From Halobacteriales archaeon SW_9_67_24 (GTDB lineage Archaea > Halobacteriota > Halobacteria > Halobacteriales > Halococcaceae): 32,044 bases of DNA. The stretch is taken from contig PXSV01000080.1 of the NCBI GenBank assembly GCA_003022685.1, positions 1-32,044 on the forward strand, given 5' to 3'. Under the pieces are notes generated by a model. It searched no databases. It worked only from the letters and a program-made list of their open reading frames with translations, and was not told where the DNA came from. Made by a program: the position numbers and the translations under genes. Positions 1 through 8,147 of the stretch are shown here, one piece after another (within the stretch, counting starts at the first letter, position 1; every line of letters starts with the position of its first letter).

Positions 1-229
1 CGTCGCCCTTCTTGTCCTGGCTGTCCGGCGTTCGGCCAGTCTCGGCGGAAGCGCTGTCGTACTGTCCGACTCCGTTGATCTTCGTGACGAGGGCGACGGT
101 GGCAGTGAACATTCCGACCAGCAGTAGGCCGAACGTGACGGCGCTCGGAAGCAGACCGAAAACACCCAGCAGTAAGCCGAAAAGCATGGCCGAAAGGAAG
201 AGCGCGAACACGGTCCGGGTTCGACTCAT
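1..229 (-). CDS. Small membrane protein, 3' end cut by window edge
   Basis: An open frame starts at ATG 229 on the minus strand and runs off the left edge after 76 codons without a stop. The visible product begins MSRTRTVFALFLSAMLFGLL, has a positively charged N-terminus and two hydrophobic stretches (about residues 8-28 and 30-52), then a polar, Asp/Lys-containing tail. It looks like a small two-helix membrane protein. I do not recognise a family, and the missing C-terminus prevents a better call. It is separated from the next gene, which lies upstream of it on the same strand, by 42 nt. The plus-strand frame over the same bases is Pro/Ser/Arg-rich and looks like a shadow. Confidence 0.6.
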   Translation of the reverse strand, partial: MSRTRTVFALFLSAMLFGLLLGVFGLLPSAVTFGLLLVGMFTATVALVTKINGVGQYDSASAETGRTPDSQDKKGD

Positions 230-271
230 GGCTCGACGTATCGGACGATAGCACATCAAACCCCGGCATCG

Positions 272-2563
272 TCACGTTCGCTGATCGCTATCGGGAACGA
301 ACGGCGAAAGCCCGGGGAGGCCGACCGATCGATCCGTCGTTCGGTCCGCGGTGCGGTTCGACGTCTCGATCGTCGCGTTCGCCGAGACGCCCGGAAGGTA
401 ATCGTCCGCGCTGGGCACGTAGGTTCCCTCGTGGCCGCAGTCGGTGGTGAGCCGACAGACCTCGGTTTCGGGTGGCCAGAGCAGTCGAGCGCGCCCGTCA
501 TCGACGCTCGTGACGATCTCGTAGCGGTAAGTCACCGTCGCCCCGCCAGGCTGGACGAACGTCACGACGAGCGCGAGTTCGTCCCCGATCGAGACGGTCG
601 TCGTCCCGTCGAACCCCCGTGACCCCGCGCCGAGGATCCGTGTGCCGTCGGGCGTGACCTGCCACTCGACGGCGAGCGTTCCGTTGAACTGGCCGCCGAC
701 GGTGCGTTGGACCGCCCCGCCGTCGGCGACCAGTCTCACCGAGGCAGTGTCGCTGCCGTTCGGCACCCCGACGGTCGTCGTGATTCGGTGGCTCGTGCCC
801 GAGCGCACCTGGAGGCGCTGGAGGTGGGGGACGATCCGACCAGTGGCCATCGCGTCGGGCTGCCACTCGCCACGATACGTGTAGCGATACGGCGTCCGGT
901 TCGCGAACGAGCCGAGGACCGCGAGGTTCCCGCCGCCGCGATCGAGCGCGTACACCCGATCGCCGGCGAACCCCGGTTGGTTGTAGAGCGACTGGAAGGG
1001 GTGGGCGAGCCAGTCGCCGTACGGCGTCGGCACGAACACGAGCGCGCGGTCGAACGCCCGGTTCTCGAAGGGATCGTACGCTCTCTCGTAGCGTTCGGTG
1101 TACGCCCGGTGTTCGTCGAGCGGCGGCCCGACGGCGTTCTGCTCCGCCACCGCCAGCACCGGGGCCGCGACGAGCAGGAGGGCGAGCACGACCGCGCGGA
1201 CGCCACGCGCCGACAGCCGGGTGCGTGCGATCGACGCGACCCCACGAAACAGCCAGAGCGCGCCCGCCGCGCCGAAGACCGACAGCGGCGCGAGGGCGTC
1301 GAAGTGATAATACGGGCCGAACCCGGCAATCAGCCCGTCGGTCGGATCGGATAGCGTCCCGAGAACGTTCAGGTTCCCCCAGAACGCGACGTTGCCGACC
1401 GCGACCGCGACGAGCACGCCGACCAGCAGCCATCGAACGTGGCGGTCGGGGAGTGTAGCGCGGCCGTCGGGGAGCGCGGGACGGTCGTCGGCGATCGATC
1501 GGTCGCTGTGCCCGGCGCTCGCGTCGCCCCGAACGCGATCACGAAGCCACCCGACCGCCGTGCGCCCGACCGTCGCCGCGATGCCGATCCCGGCCAGCGC
1601 GGTTCCAAGCGGGCCGAAGGCGGTCCATCGCGTGGCGAACTCATAGAGGACGTGTGCGTTCGCCCGGAGCGCGAGGGTCGGCGTGTAATCGACCACGCGG
1701 CCGAGAATGCGCCGCCGACCGAACCCGAGCCCGTCGAGCGGCGCGAACGCCGCGTAGGGAAAGCGGAGCGCGGCCCCGGTCACGACGTGGTTGTACGCGA
1801 GCGTGAGGGCGACGAACGCCAGCCCGGGAAGCGCGACGGCGGCGTACCGTGCGATCGCCGCACGGACATGAGTGTTCGAACCACCCCGCAGGGCGCGCGC
1901 GAGCGACCAGAGCGCGTGGCAGATGAACGGCGTGGCGAACACCACGGCGGTGTAGGGCCGCGCGAAGAACGCGATCCCGATAGCCGTCCCCGCGAGCGCG
2001 GCGTATCGCAGGCTCTGCCGGCGGTGCGCCCGGATGTAACAGACCACGAACCCGAGGTCGAACATCGCGGTCGGCGCGTAGGGAAGGAAGACCGACGAGG
2101 TGAACACGAACAGCGGCGAGGCGGCGAGGAAGACGACCGCGAGGGCCCCGGTTCGAGCGTCGAACGCCGCGCTGGCGAGCCACGCGAGAAGGCCGGCGTT
2201 GGCGACGGCGACGAGCGCGAGCGCAAGTCGGGGGACGTCGACCGCGACCCCGAGTGCGAAGACTGCAGCAGGAACGGGCGAGTATTTGGGGTAGAGTCGC
2301 GCGCCGTCGTGGACGAAGAACCACGGCCGGAACGCGGCCGGATGATCGGTCGTGAACCACAGCCGGCCGTCGAGCAGGAGGTGGGCCTGCTGGAGGTACA
2401 CCGCTTCGTCGTGGTTGGCCGAGTGATACGGGAAGAGATCGGTCGCGACGAGAAAGACAAGGACGCCAGCAAGCACCGAGAGGAGGGCGGCGAGAGCCGC
2501 CGGCGTCGTCCGGTCGGCGATCCCTCGGAGGCGACCCTCGTGGAGCGAATCGAGGGGGCTCAC
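272..2563 (-). CDS. GT-C fold membrane glycosyltransferase (GT39/ArnT-like)
   Basis: A 763-residue polytopic protein. After a short cytoplasmic N-terminus the first helix (about residues 22-44) leads into an external loop with an acidic motif, NHDEAVYL (Asp52-Glu53), the position of the catalytic or metal-binding acid in GT39/ArnT/PMT-type GT-C enzymes. Roughly ten more hydrophobic segments follow to about residue 480. The last ~280 residues form a soluble, probably extracellular beta-rich domain with possible N-glycosylation sites. Such enzymes use lipid-linked sugars outside the membrane, and the acceptor cannot be deduced here. The GTG start at 2563 overlaps the TGA of the upstream ATPase gene (GTGA). 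A longer reading from ATG 2677 runs through the ATPase coding sequence with Arg-rich, non-homologous residues and is rejected. Translation is probably coupled to the upstream ABC operon. Confidence 0.8.
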   Translation of the reverse strand: MSPLDSLHEGRLRGIADRTTPAALAALLSVLAGVLVFLVATDLFPYHSANHDEAVYLQQAHLLLDGRLWFTTDHPAAFRPWFFVHDGARLYPKYSPVPAAVFALGVAVDVPRLALALVAVANAGLLAWLASAAFDARTGALAVVFLAASPLFVFTSSVFLPYAPTAMFDLGFVVCYIRAHRRQSLRYAALAGTAIGIAFFARPYTAVVFATPFICHALWSLARALRGGSNTHVRAAIARYAAVALPGLAFVALTLAYNHVVTGAALRFPYAAFAPLDGLGFGRRRILGRVVDYTPTLALRANAHVLYEFATRWTAFGPLGTALAGIGIAATVGRTAVGWLRDRVRGDASAGHSDRSIADDRPALPDGRATLPDRHVRWLLVGVLVAVAVGNVAFWGNLNVLGTLSDPTDGLIAGFGPYYHFDALAPLSVFGAAGALWLFRGVASIARTRLSARGVRAVVLALLLVAAPVLAVAEQNAVGPPLDEHRAYTERYERAYDPFENRAFDRALVFVPTPYGDWLAHPFQSLYNQPGFAGDRVYALDRGGGNLAVLGSFANRTPYRYTYRGEWQPDAMATGRIVPHLQRLQVRSGTSHRITTTVGVPNGSDTASVRLVADGGAVQRTVGGQFNGTLAVEWQVTPDGTRILGAGSRGFDGTTTVSIGDELALVVTFVQPGGATVTYRYEIVTSVDDGRARLLWPPETEVCRLTTDCGHEGTYVPSADDYLPGVSANATIETSNRTADRTTDRSVGLPGLSPFVPDSDQRT

Positions 2564-3745
2564 TCGTGGTCGGCAAGGTCGTCGGCGCGCGGGAACCACG
2601 CGAGATCGTGGTCGGCGGTCAGGTCGACGGTGACGAACGTGTCGAGATCGATCCGCGCGGCGTGGTTGTGCATGCACTCGACCACGCCACCGTCGTCGAG
2701 CTCCACCCGGTAGAGAACTGTGGGCCCGAGATACCGCCGGTAGACAACGCGGCCGTCGGCGCTCGCCTCGGGCGCGGGCTGGGCGAACACGTCGTCCGGG
2801 CGAACCAAAATGTCGATCTCGGTGCCGTCGTACGCCGCGGTCAGCCCGTGGATGCGCTCGCGCGCGAGGCGGCCGAGCGGCGTTTCGACCGCATCGCCCG
2901 TCACCGACCCAGCGAGAAAGCTCGCGTGGCCCAGAAAGCCGCGACGAACCGCGATTCGGGCTGCTGGAACACTCGCTCGGGCGTACCGACCTGCTCGATC
3001 GACCCCTCGCTCATTACCGCGACCCGATCCGAGATCGAGAACGCCTCCTCCTGGTCGTGGGTCACCGAGACCGCGGTGACGCCCGCCTCGTGGATGATCC
3101 GGCGGGCCTCCTCGCGCATCTCGACCCGGAGATCGACATCGAGGTTCGAGAAGGGTTCGTCGAGCAGCAAAATGGAGGGCTCGGGCGCGAGCGAGCGCGC
3201 GAGCGCGACCCGCTGGCGCTGGCCGCCGGAGAGCTGGTCGGGCTTTTTGTCGCGGTGTCCTTCGAGACCGACGAGTCCGAGCATCTCATCGATGCGGTCC
3301 GGGTCTCCGTCGTCGAGACCGAACCCGACGTTCTCCCCGACGGTCATGTGCGGAAAGAGTGCGAACTCCTGGAAGACGAGTCCGACGTCGCGGTCCTCGG
3401 GTTCGACGACGTTTCCGTCGCCGGCGACCGACTCGCCCGCTATGCGTACCTCTCGCCGTCGAGCACCGACAGCGAGAGATGGTCGAGAACGGTCTCGCTC
3501 CCGTACTGCTTCGCGAGCCCGTCGAGTTCGAGCACCGTCTCGGGCGCGGCGGCCGGCTCGGTGGTGGTCGGTGCGCCGGCGGTGGCGTTGGTGTGCCCGT
3601 CGGCTCCGGACTCGTTCGATGTGGGTTCTCTGGATTCCCATTCGCCGGAGCGAGGGCTGTCGGTCGGGTCCGCTCGTTCCGCCGATCCGACGCTATCGGT
3701 CGTCCGGGGCGAGCGCGATCGGTCGGTGAGGTCGCTATCTCCCAT
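2560..3745 (-). pseudogene. Iron(III) ABC transporter ATP-binding protein, disrupted (FbpC-like)
   Basis: The ATPase of the ABC operon is split over three frames. Frame 1 (3745-3440) has a long acidic N-terminal extension, then the start of the ATPase (ETVLELDGLAKQYGSETVLD...LSVLDGE), and stops. The next frame resumes at about 3454 with EVRIAGESVAGDG and carries the Q-loop (GLVFQEFALFPHMTV), signature LSGGQRQRVALARSL, Walker B ILLLDEPFSNLD and H-loop SVTHDQEEA, stopping at 2901. Between DGE and EVRI the roughly 28 codons that should hold the Walker A P-loop (GxxGxGKT) are absent. A second change near 2932-2936 fits loss of one T from a T-run and shifts the frame again, so the C-terminal TOBE-like part (about 2560-2930; FLGHASFLAGSVTGDAVETP) is out of frame. 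Both lesions fit decay or sequence error. As given it cannot encode a working ATPase. Confidence 0.85.
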
Positions 3746-5342
3746 CGTATCCCTCCTGTGAGAGCAGCACGAGCATCGAGAGCCCGGAGACGAGCACGAG
3801 GACGAGCGCGGGTACAGCCGCCTGGCCGAAGTATCCGGCGCTTTCGGCCTGCCAGACTCTGGTCACCAAGGTCTCGAATCCGGTCGGGCGGAGCAGCAGC
3901 GTCGCCGGCAGCTCCTTCATCGTGGTCAGAAAGACCAGCGCCGCGCCCGCGAGCAGGCCGGGCGCGATCAGCGGGAGTGTCACCCGACGGAACGACTTCA
4001 GGGGGCCGTCGCCGAGCGTGCGCGCCGCGCCGGGGAGCCGGTCGTCGACCCGGCCGAACGCGGCTCGAGTCGAGCCGATCGCTTGGGGAAGAAAGCGGAC
4101 GACGTAGGCGAACACCAACAGCGGAAGGGTCTGGTAGACGGCGGGGAGATATCGTGAACCGAAGAAGACGAGCGCGAGCCCGAGCACGACGCCAGGCATC
4201 GCGTAGCCGACGTAGGTCGCGCGCTCGAACAGGGCGGCGACCCGCGATCGGTGAAACGCCGCGAGGTACGCGATCGGGAGACAGCACGCCGCCGCGACCG
4301 CTGCCGTCGCACCCGCGGCCACGACCGAGTTGATCACGGTGTCGAGTTCGAGCGCCCCCGCACCCGCCTCGCTTCTGACCAACCAGCCCACGAGCACGCC
4401 GATCGGGACCGCGAGCCCAAGCAGGCTGACGCCGGCGGGAAGTGCGAGCGCGGGCCAGCGCCACCGGCCGAGCCGCACGGTCGAGGTGCGCCGCGACCCA
4501 CCACCGGAGGCCGACCGGGACCGGACCCGGGATTCGAGCGCGAGGATCACCAGCGTGATCGCCACCAACTGAAGCGAGAGCACGGCGGCGAGGTCGCGCC
4601 CGAACGCGTTGAGCTCGACGTAGATCACCCGCGTCAGGACGTCGACGCCCATGATCGACGGCGTCCCGAAATCCGAGAGTGCGTAGAGCGCGACCAGCAG
4701 CGCGCCCGCGGCGATCGCGGGTCCGATCTGCGGAAGCGTCACCCGGCGGAACGCCTTCCAGCGCGAATCGCCGAGGGTGCGGGCGGCGTCCACCAATCGA
4801 GTATCCATCGTCTTCAGCGCCGCCCGCGTCGCGATGAACACGTACGGATAGGTGTACAGCGTGAGCACGAACACGACGCCGAGGAAGCCCTCGACCGCGG
4901 GCAGCCACCCGATCCCGAACGTCCGTGCGAGAATGCCGTTCGCGCCGAACGCCGAGACGAACGCGAACGCGCCGATGTAGCTCGGGATCACGAGCGGCAA
5001 CGAGATCGCGACGGTCCAGAACCGGCGGAACGGGAGGTCGGTCCGGGTAGTGAGGAAGGCGAGCGGCACGGCGAGGCCGATCGAGAGTCCCGTGACCGCG
5101 ACGACCATCGCCGCGCTGTTGAGGAGGACCTCGATCGTCCCTGGCCGCGTCAGGAGGGCGAGCGCGTCAGGGCCGACGTCGACGACGGCGAGGAGCACCC
5201 AGAGCAGCGGCGTGAGGACGGCGGCCGCGATCGCCCCCGCGAGCACGACGAGTTCGAGCGGGCCGCGGTCGTCGCTGTCGCTCGTGGTGTCGTCGCTCGT
5301 CGACGGTCGGTCGCTTCGCGATACTTCCGTGTTCGTGGCCAT
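3735..5342 (-). CDS. Iron(III) ABC transporter permease (FbpB/FutB-like)
   Basis: A 535-residue permease made of two homologous binding-protein-dependent transport modules, each of about six hydrophobic segments. Each half carries an EAA-type cytoplasmic loop, visible as DAARTLGDSRWKAFRRVTLP in the first half and GAARTLGDGPLKSFRRVTLP in the second, where the ATPase would dock. The two-module single-chain layout is typical of the FbpB family of ferric iron importers. The gene starts one base below the stop of the binding-protein gene and its 3' end overlaps the ATPase start by 11 nt, so this is a compact operon. It looks intact, unlike its ATPase partner. A related substrate such as thiamine, sulfate or spermidine cannot be excluded from the permease alone. 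The iron box upstream and the binding protein favour iron. Confidence 0.88.
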   Translation of the reverse strand: MATNTEVSRSDRPSTSDDTTSDSDDRGPLELVVLAGAIAAAVLTPLLWVLLAVVDVGPDALALLTRPGTIEVLLNSAAMVVAVTGLSIGLAVPLAFLTTRTDLPFRRFWTVAISLPLVIPSYIGAFAFVSAFGANGILARTFGIGWLPAVEGFLGVVFVLTLYTYPYVFIATRAALKTMDTRLVDAARTLGDSRWKAFRRVTLPQIGPAIAAGALLVALYALSDFGTPSIMGVDVLTRVIYVELNAFGRDLAAVLSLQLVAITLVILALESRVRSRSASGGGSRRTSTVRLGRWRWPALALPAGVSLLGLAVPIGVLVGWLVRSEAGAGALELDTVINSVVAAGATAAVAAACCLPIAYLAAFHRSRVAALFERATYVGYAMPGVVLGLALVFFGSRYLPAVYQTLPLLVFAYVVRFLPQAIGSTRAAFGRVDDRLPGAARTLGDGPLKSFRRVTLPLIAPGLLAGAALVFLTTMKELPATLLLRPTGFETLVTRVWQAESAGYFGQAAVPALVLVLVSGLSMLVLLSQEGYDGR

Positions 5343-5343
5343 C

Positions 5344-6636
5344 TCAGACGTCGAGTCCCACCTCGCGCATCAGTTCGATCGTCGGTTCGAGGTTCGATAG
5401 CTGGGTGAGGTCGAGATCCCCGGGCGGGTTCAGGTCGTCGATCCGCGGGAGTGCGCCGATCGGCGCGACCGCCGGCACGAGGGGATACTCCTTCGTGGTG
5501 CGCGCGAAGTAGTCCTGGGCCTCCGACGAGAGGAGGTGCCGGACGAAGTTCGCGGCGAGTTCGGCGTTCCCCGCCGTGTCGAGGACGGTCGCACCGGCGA
5601 CGTTGAAGACCGAGCCGGCGTCGTTCTGGGTGAACGCGGTCGACAGCGGCGCGTCGGTCCGGGCGGCGAGAACGCGCTGGATGTAGTAGTGGTTGGTGAA
5701 CCCGGCCTCGATCTCGCCGTCGGCGACCGCTTGGGCGATCAGGAACTCGTCGGAGTACGACTCGATGCCCAGATCCTGCATCCCCTGAAGCCACTGTTTT
5801 GCCTGCTCCTCGCCATTGAGAACGCGCATCGCGGTGACGAACGCCTGGAACGAGCCGTACGTCGGGGCCCACCCCATCACGCCCTCGAACTTCGATTGTT
5901 CCGGGAACGCGAAGATGTCCGTCGGGATGTCGCTGCTGTCGAACGCGTTGGTGTTGTAGGGAATCGAGCGCGCGCGCCCCGAGATCCCGGTCCAGTTGCC
6001 CTCGGGATCGCGGAACTGCTGTGGAACCTTCGAAAGGACGTTTTGGGGCAGTTCCTGGGTCCGGCCCTCCTCGGTGAGCAGGCCGAGCGAGCCGGCGTTG
6101 ACCGAGAAGAAGACGTCGGCGGGGCTGCTCTGTCCTTCGGTCAGGACCTGGTTCGCGAGCTCGGTCGATCCCTGATACCGCATTTCGAGGGTGAAGTCCG
6201 GATAGAGGTCCCGGATGTACTCCATGAGTTCGCCGACGAGCGCCTCGCCCCGGCCCGAGTAGATCTGGAGGGTGCCGCTCAGCGCCGGCATTGCGGCCAT
6301 CGAGGTGCCGCCGAGCGCCGCGGGGTCGCGCGACCCGGAGCCGACGAACTCCGCGCTGCCGTTGCCGTCGCTCGCGTTCGCCGTGGTGGCGTCCGCCGTG
6401 CCGTTCGTTCCGTTGCCGCTCGTGGTTGCCGCCGGTGTCGACCCGTCCGTCGTACTGGTCGTGTTGTCGTCACTCCCGTCTTCGGTGTCGCCCCCGCCGC
6501 CCTGGCAGCCCGCAAGCGCTGCGACGCCCGCGATGGGGACAGTTCGCAGAAAGCGCCGGCGAGCGACGCTCGCCGAACGGTTCCCTCGGTCGCTGTCCTC
6601 CGCCTCGGCCGAATCGCCCGTGTTCCGTTGCGTCAT
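5344..6636 (-). CDS. Iron(III) ABC transporter substrate-binding lipoprotein (FbpA/FutA-like)
   Basis: A 430-residue secreted protein. The N-terminus has a twin-arginine signal, RRRFLR at residues 26-31, a hydrophobic stretch, and a lipobox ending AALAGC (Cys44), so it should be Tat-exported and lipid-anchored on the outer face. A Gly/Asp/Thr-rich spacer (about residues 45-115) precedes a periplasmic-binding-protein type II fold. Family signatures include TLQIYSGRGEALV, PADVFFSVNAGSLGLL and the paired tyrosines of FTNHYYIQRVLA, which match the Fe(III)-binding Tyr pair of the FbpA/FutA group. The start ATG 6636 lies just downstream of an iron box at 6649-6666. It is the first gene of the transporter operon (binding protein, permease, ATPase), with the next start one base after its stop. 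Confidence 0.9.
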   Translation of the reverse strand: MTQRNTGDSAEAEDSDRGNRSASVARRRFLRTVPIAGVAALAGCQGGGGDTEDGSDDNTTSTTDGSTPAATTSGNGTNGTADATTANASDGNGSAEFVGSGSRDPAALGGTSMAAMPALSGTLQIYSGRGEALVGELMEYIRDLYPDFTLEMRYQGSTELANQVLTEGQSSPADVFFSVNAGSLGLLTEEGRTQELPQNVLSKVPQQFRDPEGNWTGISGRARSIPYNTNAFDSSDIPTDIFAFPEQSKFEGVMGWAPTYGSFQAFVTAMRVLNGEEQAKQWLQGMQDLGIESYSDEFLIAQAVADGEIEAGFTNHYYIQRVLAARTDAPLSTAFTQNDAGSVFNVAGATVLDTAGNAELAANFVRHLLSSEAQDYFARTTKEYPLVPAVAPIGALPRIDDLNPPGDLDLTQLSNLEPTIELMREVGLDV

Positions 6637-6648
6637 TGTCCCACCATA

Positions 6649-6666
6649 TTTTAGGCAGCCCTAAAA
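6649..6666 (-). promoter_or_regulatory. DtxR/Idr-type iron box upstream of the iron transporter operon
   Basis: The sequence TTTTAGGCAGCCCTAAAA contains 7-bp inverted arms TTTTAGG and CCTAAAA around a 4-nt spacer. The core TTAGG-N4-CCTAA has the same half-sites and spacing as the classic DtxR operator. On the minus strand one arm (CTTTTAGGG, near 6660-6667) sits about 28 nt upstream of the ATG and probably doubles as the TATA element, so a bound repressor would block TFB/TBP. Two further sites of the same form occur in the window (7878-7893 and 21546-21561). Confidence 0.8.
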
Positions 6667-6693
6667 GACCTGTCGTTCCGCGGTCGTCGTGGG

Positions 6694-7860
6694 TCAGTCA
6701 TCGGCGCGCGCGGCGGCCGGGGTCGCGACGTCGTCCGACCCGAGCGCCGCGAGGCAGTCGAGCCAGTCGTGCATGTGCTCGCCGACGTACGTGAGAAAGT
6801 CGCCGTTCTCGTAGTCGTCCCACTCGCCCGCGACGAGCGCGTCGGCCATCGCGGCGTACGCCTCGGCGTAGCCCTCGGCACCTTCGGCGGCGTCGTCGAC
6901 GATCGTCCAGAGGTGTTCGTTGGCTTCGAGCGCCGGGAGTTCCGAACGGAGGTCGTCGAACGTCGAGCGCGGGGCCTTGTGGTGTTCGCACAGCGGCCCT
7001 CCATTAATGATCTGCGTGCCGAGCACGTCGCAGGCGCGCTTCAAGAACACGCCGCTCCAGATGTCGTCGAACCGGCCCACGTCCCACGGGTTGTCGTCCA
7101 TCGGGAGCTGGTAGAACGCGGGCACGACCTCGCGCCGGAAGGCGAGGTTCATCGAGCACACGGTCAGAAACTGGCCCTCGCCCGCGACGAAGTCCTCGCC
7201 GTAGTCCGCGCGCGACAGGCGGGTTTCGGACTGTCCTCGGAGATCGCCGTCGGCGAGGATGCGTGCCGCGTCGAGGTCGGGGACGTGCGTCCAGAGGCCT
7301 TGGGAAGCAACCACGTTGTCGACGTGTGTCTCGTCGGTCTCGATCGTCTCGTCCATCGCGGAGTAGGGATACCCCCGGGGGTAGAGACCGTGCTCGTCGG
7401 CGTTCTGATGCAGGACGTTCACCCACTGCTCGTCCGAGCGGACCGATTCGATCCCGCCCTCGTACGCGAGGTTCGCGAGGTGAGTACCGAAGAAGTCGTC
7501 TTCGGGGTCGGGTCGGGTGTCGTCGTCGATGAAGACCCCGTACTCGAACTCGTTGGCCCAGAGGTAGAGCAGCCCGAAACTGGTCTCGGCGTGACTCGCC
7601 GCCGGCACCAGGTGCGAGAACTCCGCGATCCCCTGCTCGGCGTACCACTCCTCGCGGGCGGTCCCGTCGAAGATTTCTCCCGTGAGATCGAGGTCGTCGA
7701 GCATCGACGCCATCGCGTCGGTTGCACAGAAGTCCTCGGTGACGAGCACGGCGTGGAGTCGGTCGATGTCGAACCCGTGTTCGTGGGCGTTCTCGACGTA
7801 CGAGCGCAGACACTCGTACTCGCGGATCGTCGGCACGATAACGCAGATGTCGGCGGTCAT
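6694..7860 (-). CDS. Reversibly glycosylated polypeptide-like protein (GT75 / UDP-arabinopyranose mutase family)
   Basis: A 388-residue soluble protein. It begins with a GT-A like strand MTADICVIVPTIREYECLRS and has an aspartate triad VFIDDDTRPDPE (Asp112-114), then a stretch resembling the plant RGP family: LTVCSMNLAFRREVVPAFYQ, VGRFDDIWSGVFLKRAC and CEHHKAPRS. RGP proteins self-glycosylate from nucleotide sugars, and plant members interconvert the ring forms of UDP-arabinose. Archaeal members are usually labelled 'alpha-1,4-glucan-protein synthase', a historical name. The arabinomutase activity is not established here. The gene has its own iron box between promoter and start and lies just upstream of the iron-uptake operon on the same strand, 57 nt before that operon's start, so it is likely in the same regulon. 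There is no signal peptide, so it should be cytoplasmic. Confidence 0.8.
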   Translation of the reverse strand: MTADICVIVPTIREYECLRSYVENAHEHGFDIDRLHAVLVTEDFCATDAMASMLDDLDLTGEIFDGTAREEWYAEQGIAEFSHLVPAASHAETSFGLLYLWANEFEYGVFIDDDTRPDPEDDFFGTHLANLAYEGGIESVRSDEQWVNVLHQNADEHGLYPRGYPYSAMDETIETDETHVDNVVASQGLWTHVPDLDAARILADGDLRGQSETRLSRADYGEDFVAGEGQFLTVCSMNLAFRREVVPAFYQLPMDDNPWDVGRFDDIWSGVFLKRACDVLGTQIINGGPLCEHHKAPRSTFDDLRSELPALEANEHLWTIVDDAAEGAEGYAEAYAAMADALVAGEWDDYENGDFLTYVGEHMHDWLDCLAALGSDDVATPAAARADD

Positions 7861-7877
7861 TGCGGTACGCCCGTGTT

Positions 7878-7893
7878 TTTAGGACGGCCTAAA
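7878..7893 (-). promoter_or_regulatory. DtxR/Idr-type iron box upstream of the RGP-like gene
   Basis: TTTAGGACGGCCTAAA is a perfect 6-bp inverted repeat with a 4-nt spacer, of the same TTAGG-N4-CCTAA form as at 6649-6666. On the minus strand its distal arm, in the run TTTCTTTAGG, lies about 30 nt upstream of ATG 7860 and overlaps the expected TATA position. Confidence 0.78.
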
Positions 7894-7938
7894 GAAACTG
7901 TCGTTGTGGGATCGAATGGCCGCCCGCTCGAACCGTTC

Positions 7939-8018
7939 ATAGGGTCGGTTGGAAGTCCGTCCGGGATCGACCGCAGGCGCGTGCGGTCGCACCGGTAACC
8001 GCTTCCAACCGACCCTAT
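7939..8018. repeat. 80-bp structured inverted repeat (17-bp arms with nested hairpin)
   Basis: The left arm ATAGGGTCGGTTGGAAG (7939-7955) and right arm CTTCCAACCGACCCTAT (8002-8018) are exact reverse complements separated by 46 nt. The spacer contains a second perfect hairpin, CGACCGCA (7968-7975) and TGCGGTCG (7982-7989) around a 6-nt loop. The element sits in the 287-nt gap between the cohesin-protein stop (8148) and the RGP-like start (7860), a gap with no convincing gene. It could be a miniature inverted-repeat element, a structured RNA, or the 3' end structure of the cohesin/dockerin operon transcript. No target-site duplication or run of T is evident. Confidence 0.75.
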
Positions 8019-8147
8019 CAGTCGTCTATGGCCGAGCAAGGGCGTTCCGTATCGGGAAACGGCGCAGTCCGACGGCACCCCCAAGGGCTACCACAGGAAC
8101 AGTCTCACTGGACCGGTTCGTGACCGGCAGTCGTTTCGTCGTCGGCG

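Noticed and set aside
498..1433. Long Arg/Ala-rich minus-strand frame overlapping the GT-C glycosyltransferase
   Set aside because: No hydrophobic or conserved motifs, and composition typical of high-GC out-of-frame shadow.
1439..2713. 424-codon plus-strand frame rich in Arg/Glu/Gly
   Set aside because: It overlaps the intact glycosyltransferase and has no recognisable motif.
3440..3460. Programmed frameshift in the ATPase gene
   Set aside because: Recoding could not restore the missing P-loop segment, so loss of sequence is the simpler explanation.
7939..8018. tRNA or other known RNA gene
   Set aside because: No cloverleaf, no TTC loop or acceptor pattern, and the arms enclose a 46-nt loop unlike tRNA.
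8028..8123. 31-codon frame after the 80-bp inverted repeat (MAEQGRSVSGNG...)
   Set aside because: No promoter or family signal, and short length is expected by chance. The inverted repeat is the real structure here.
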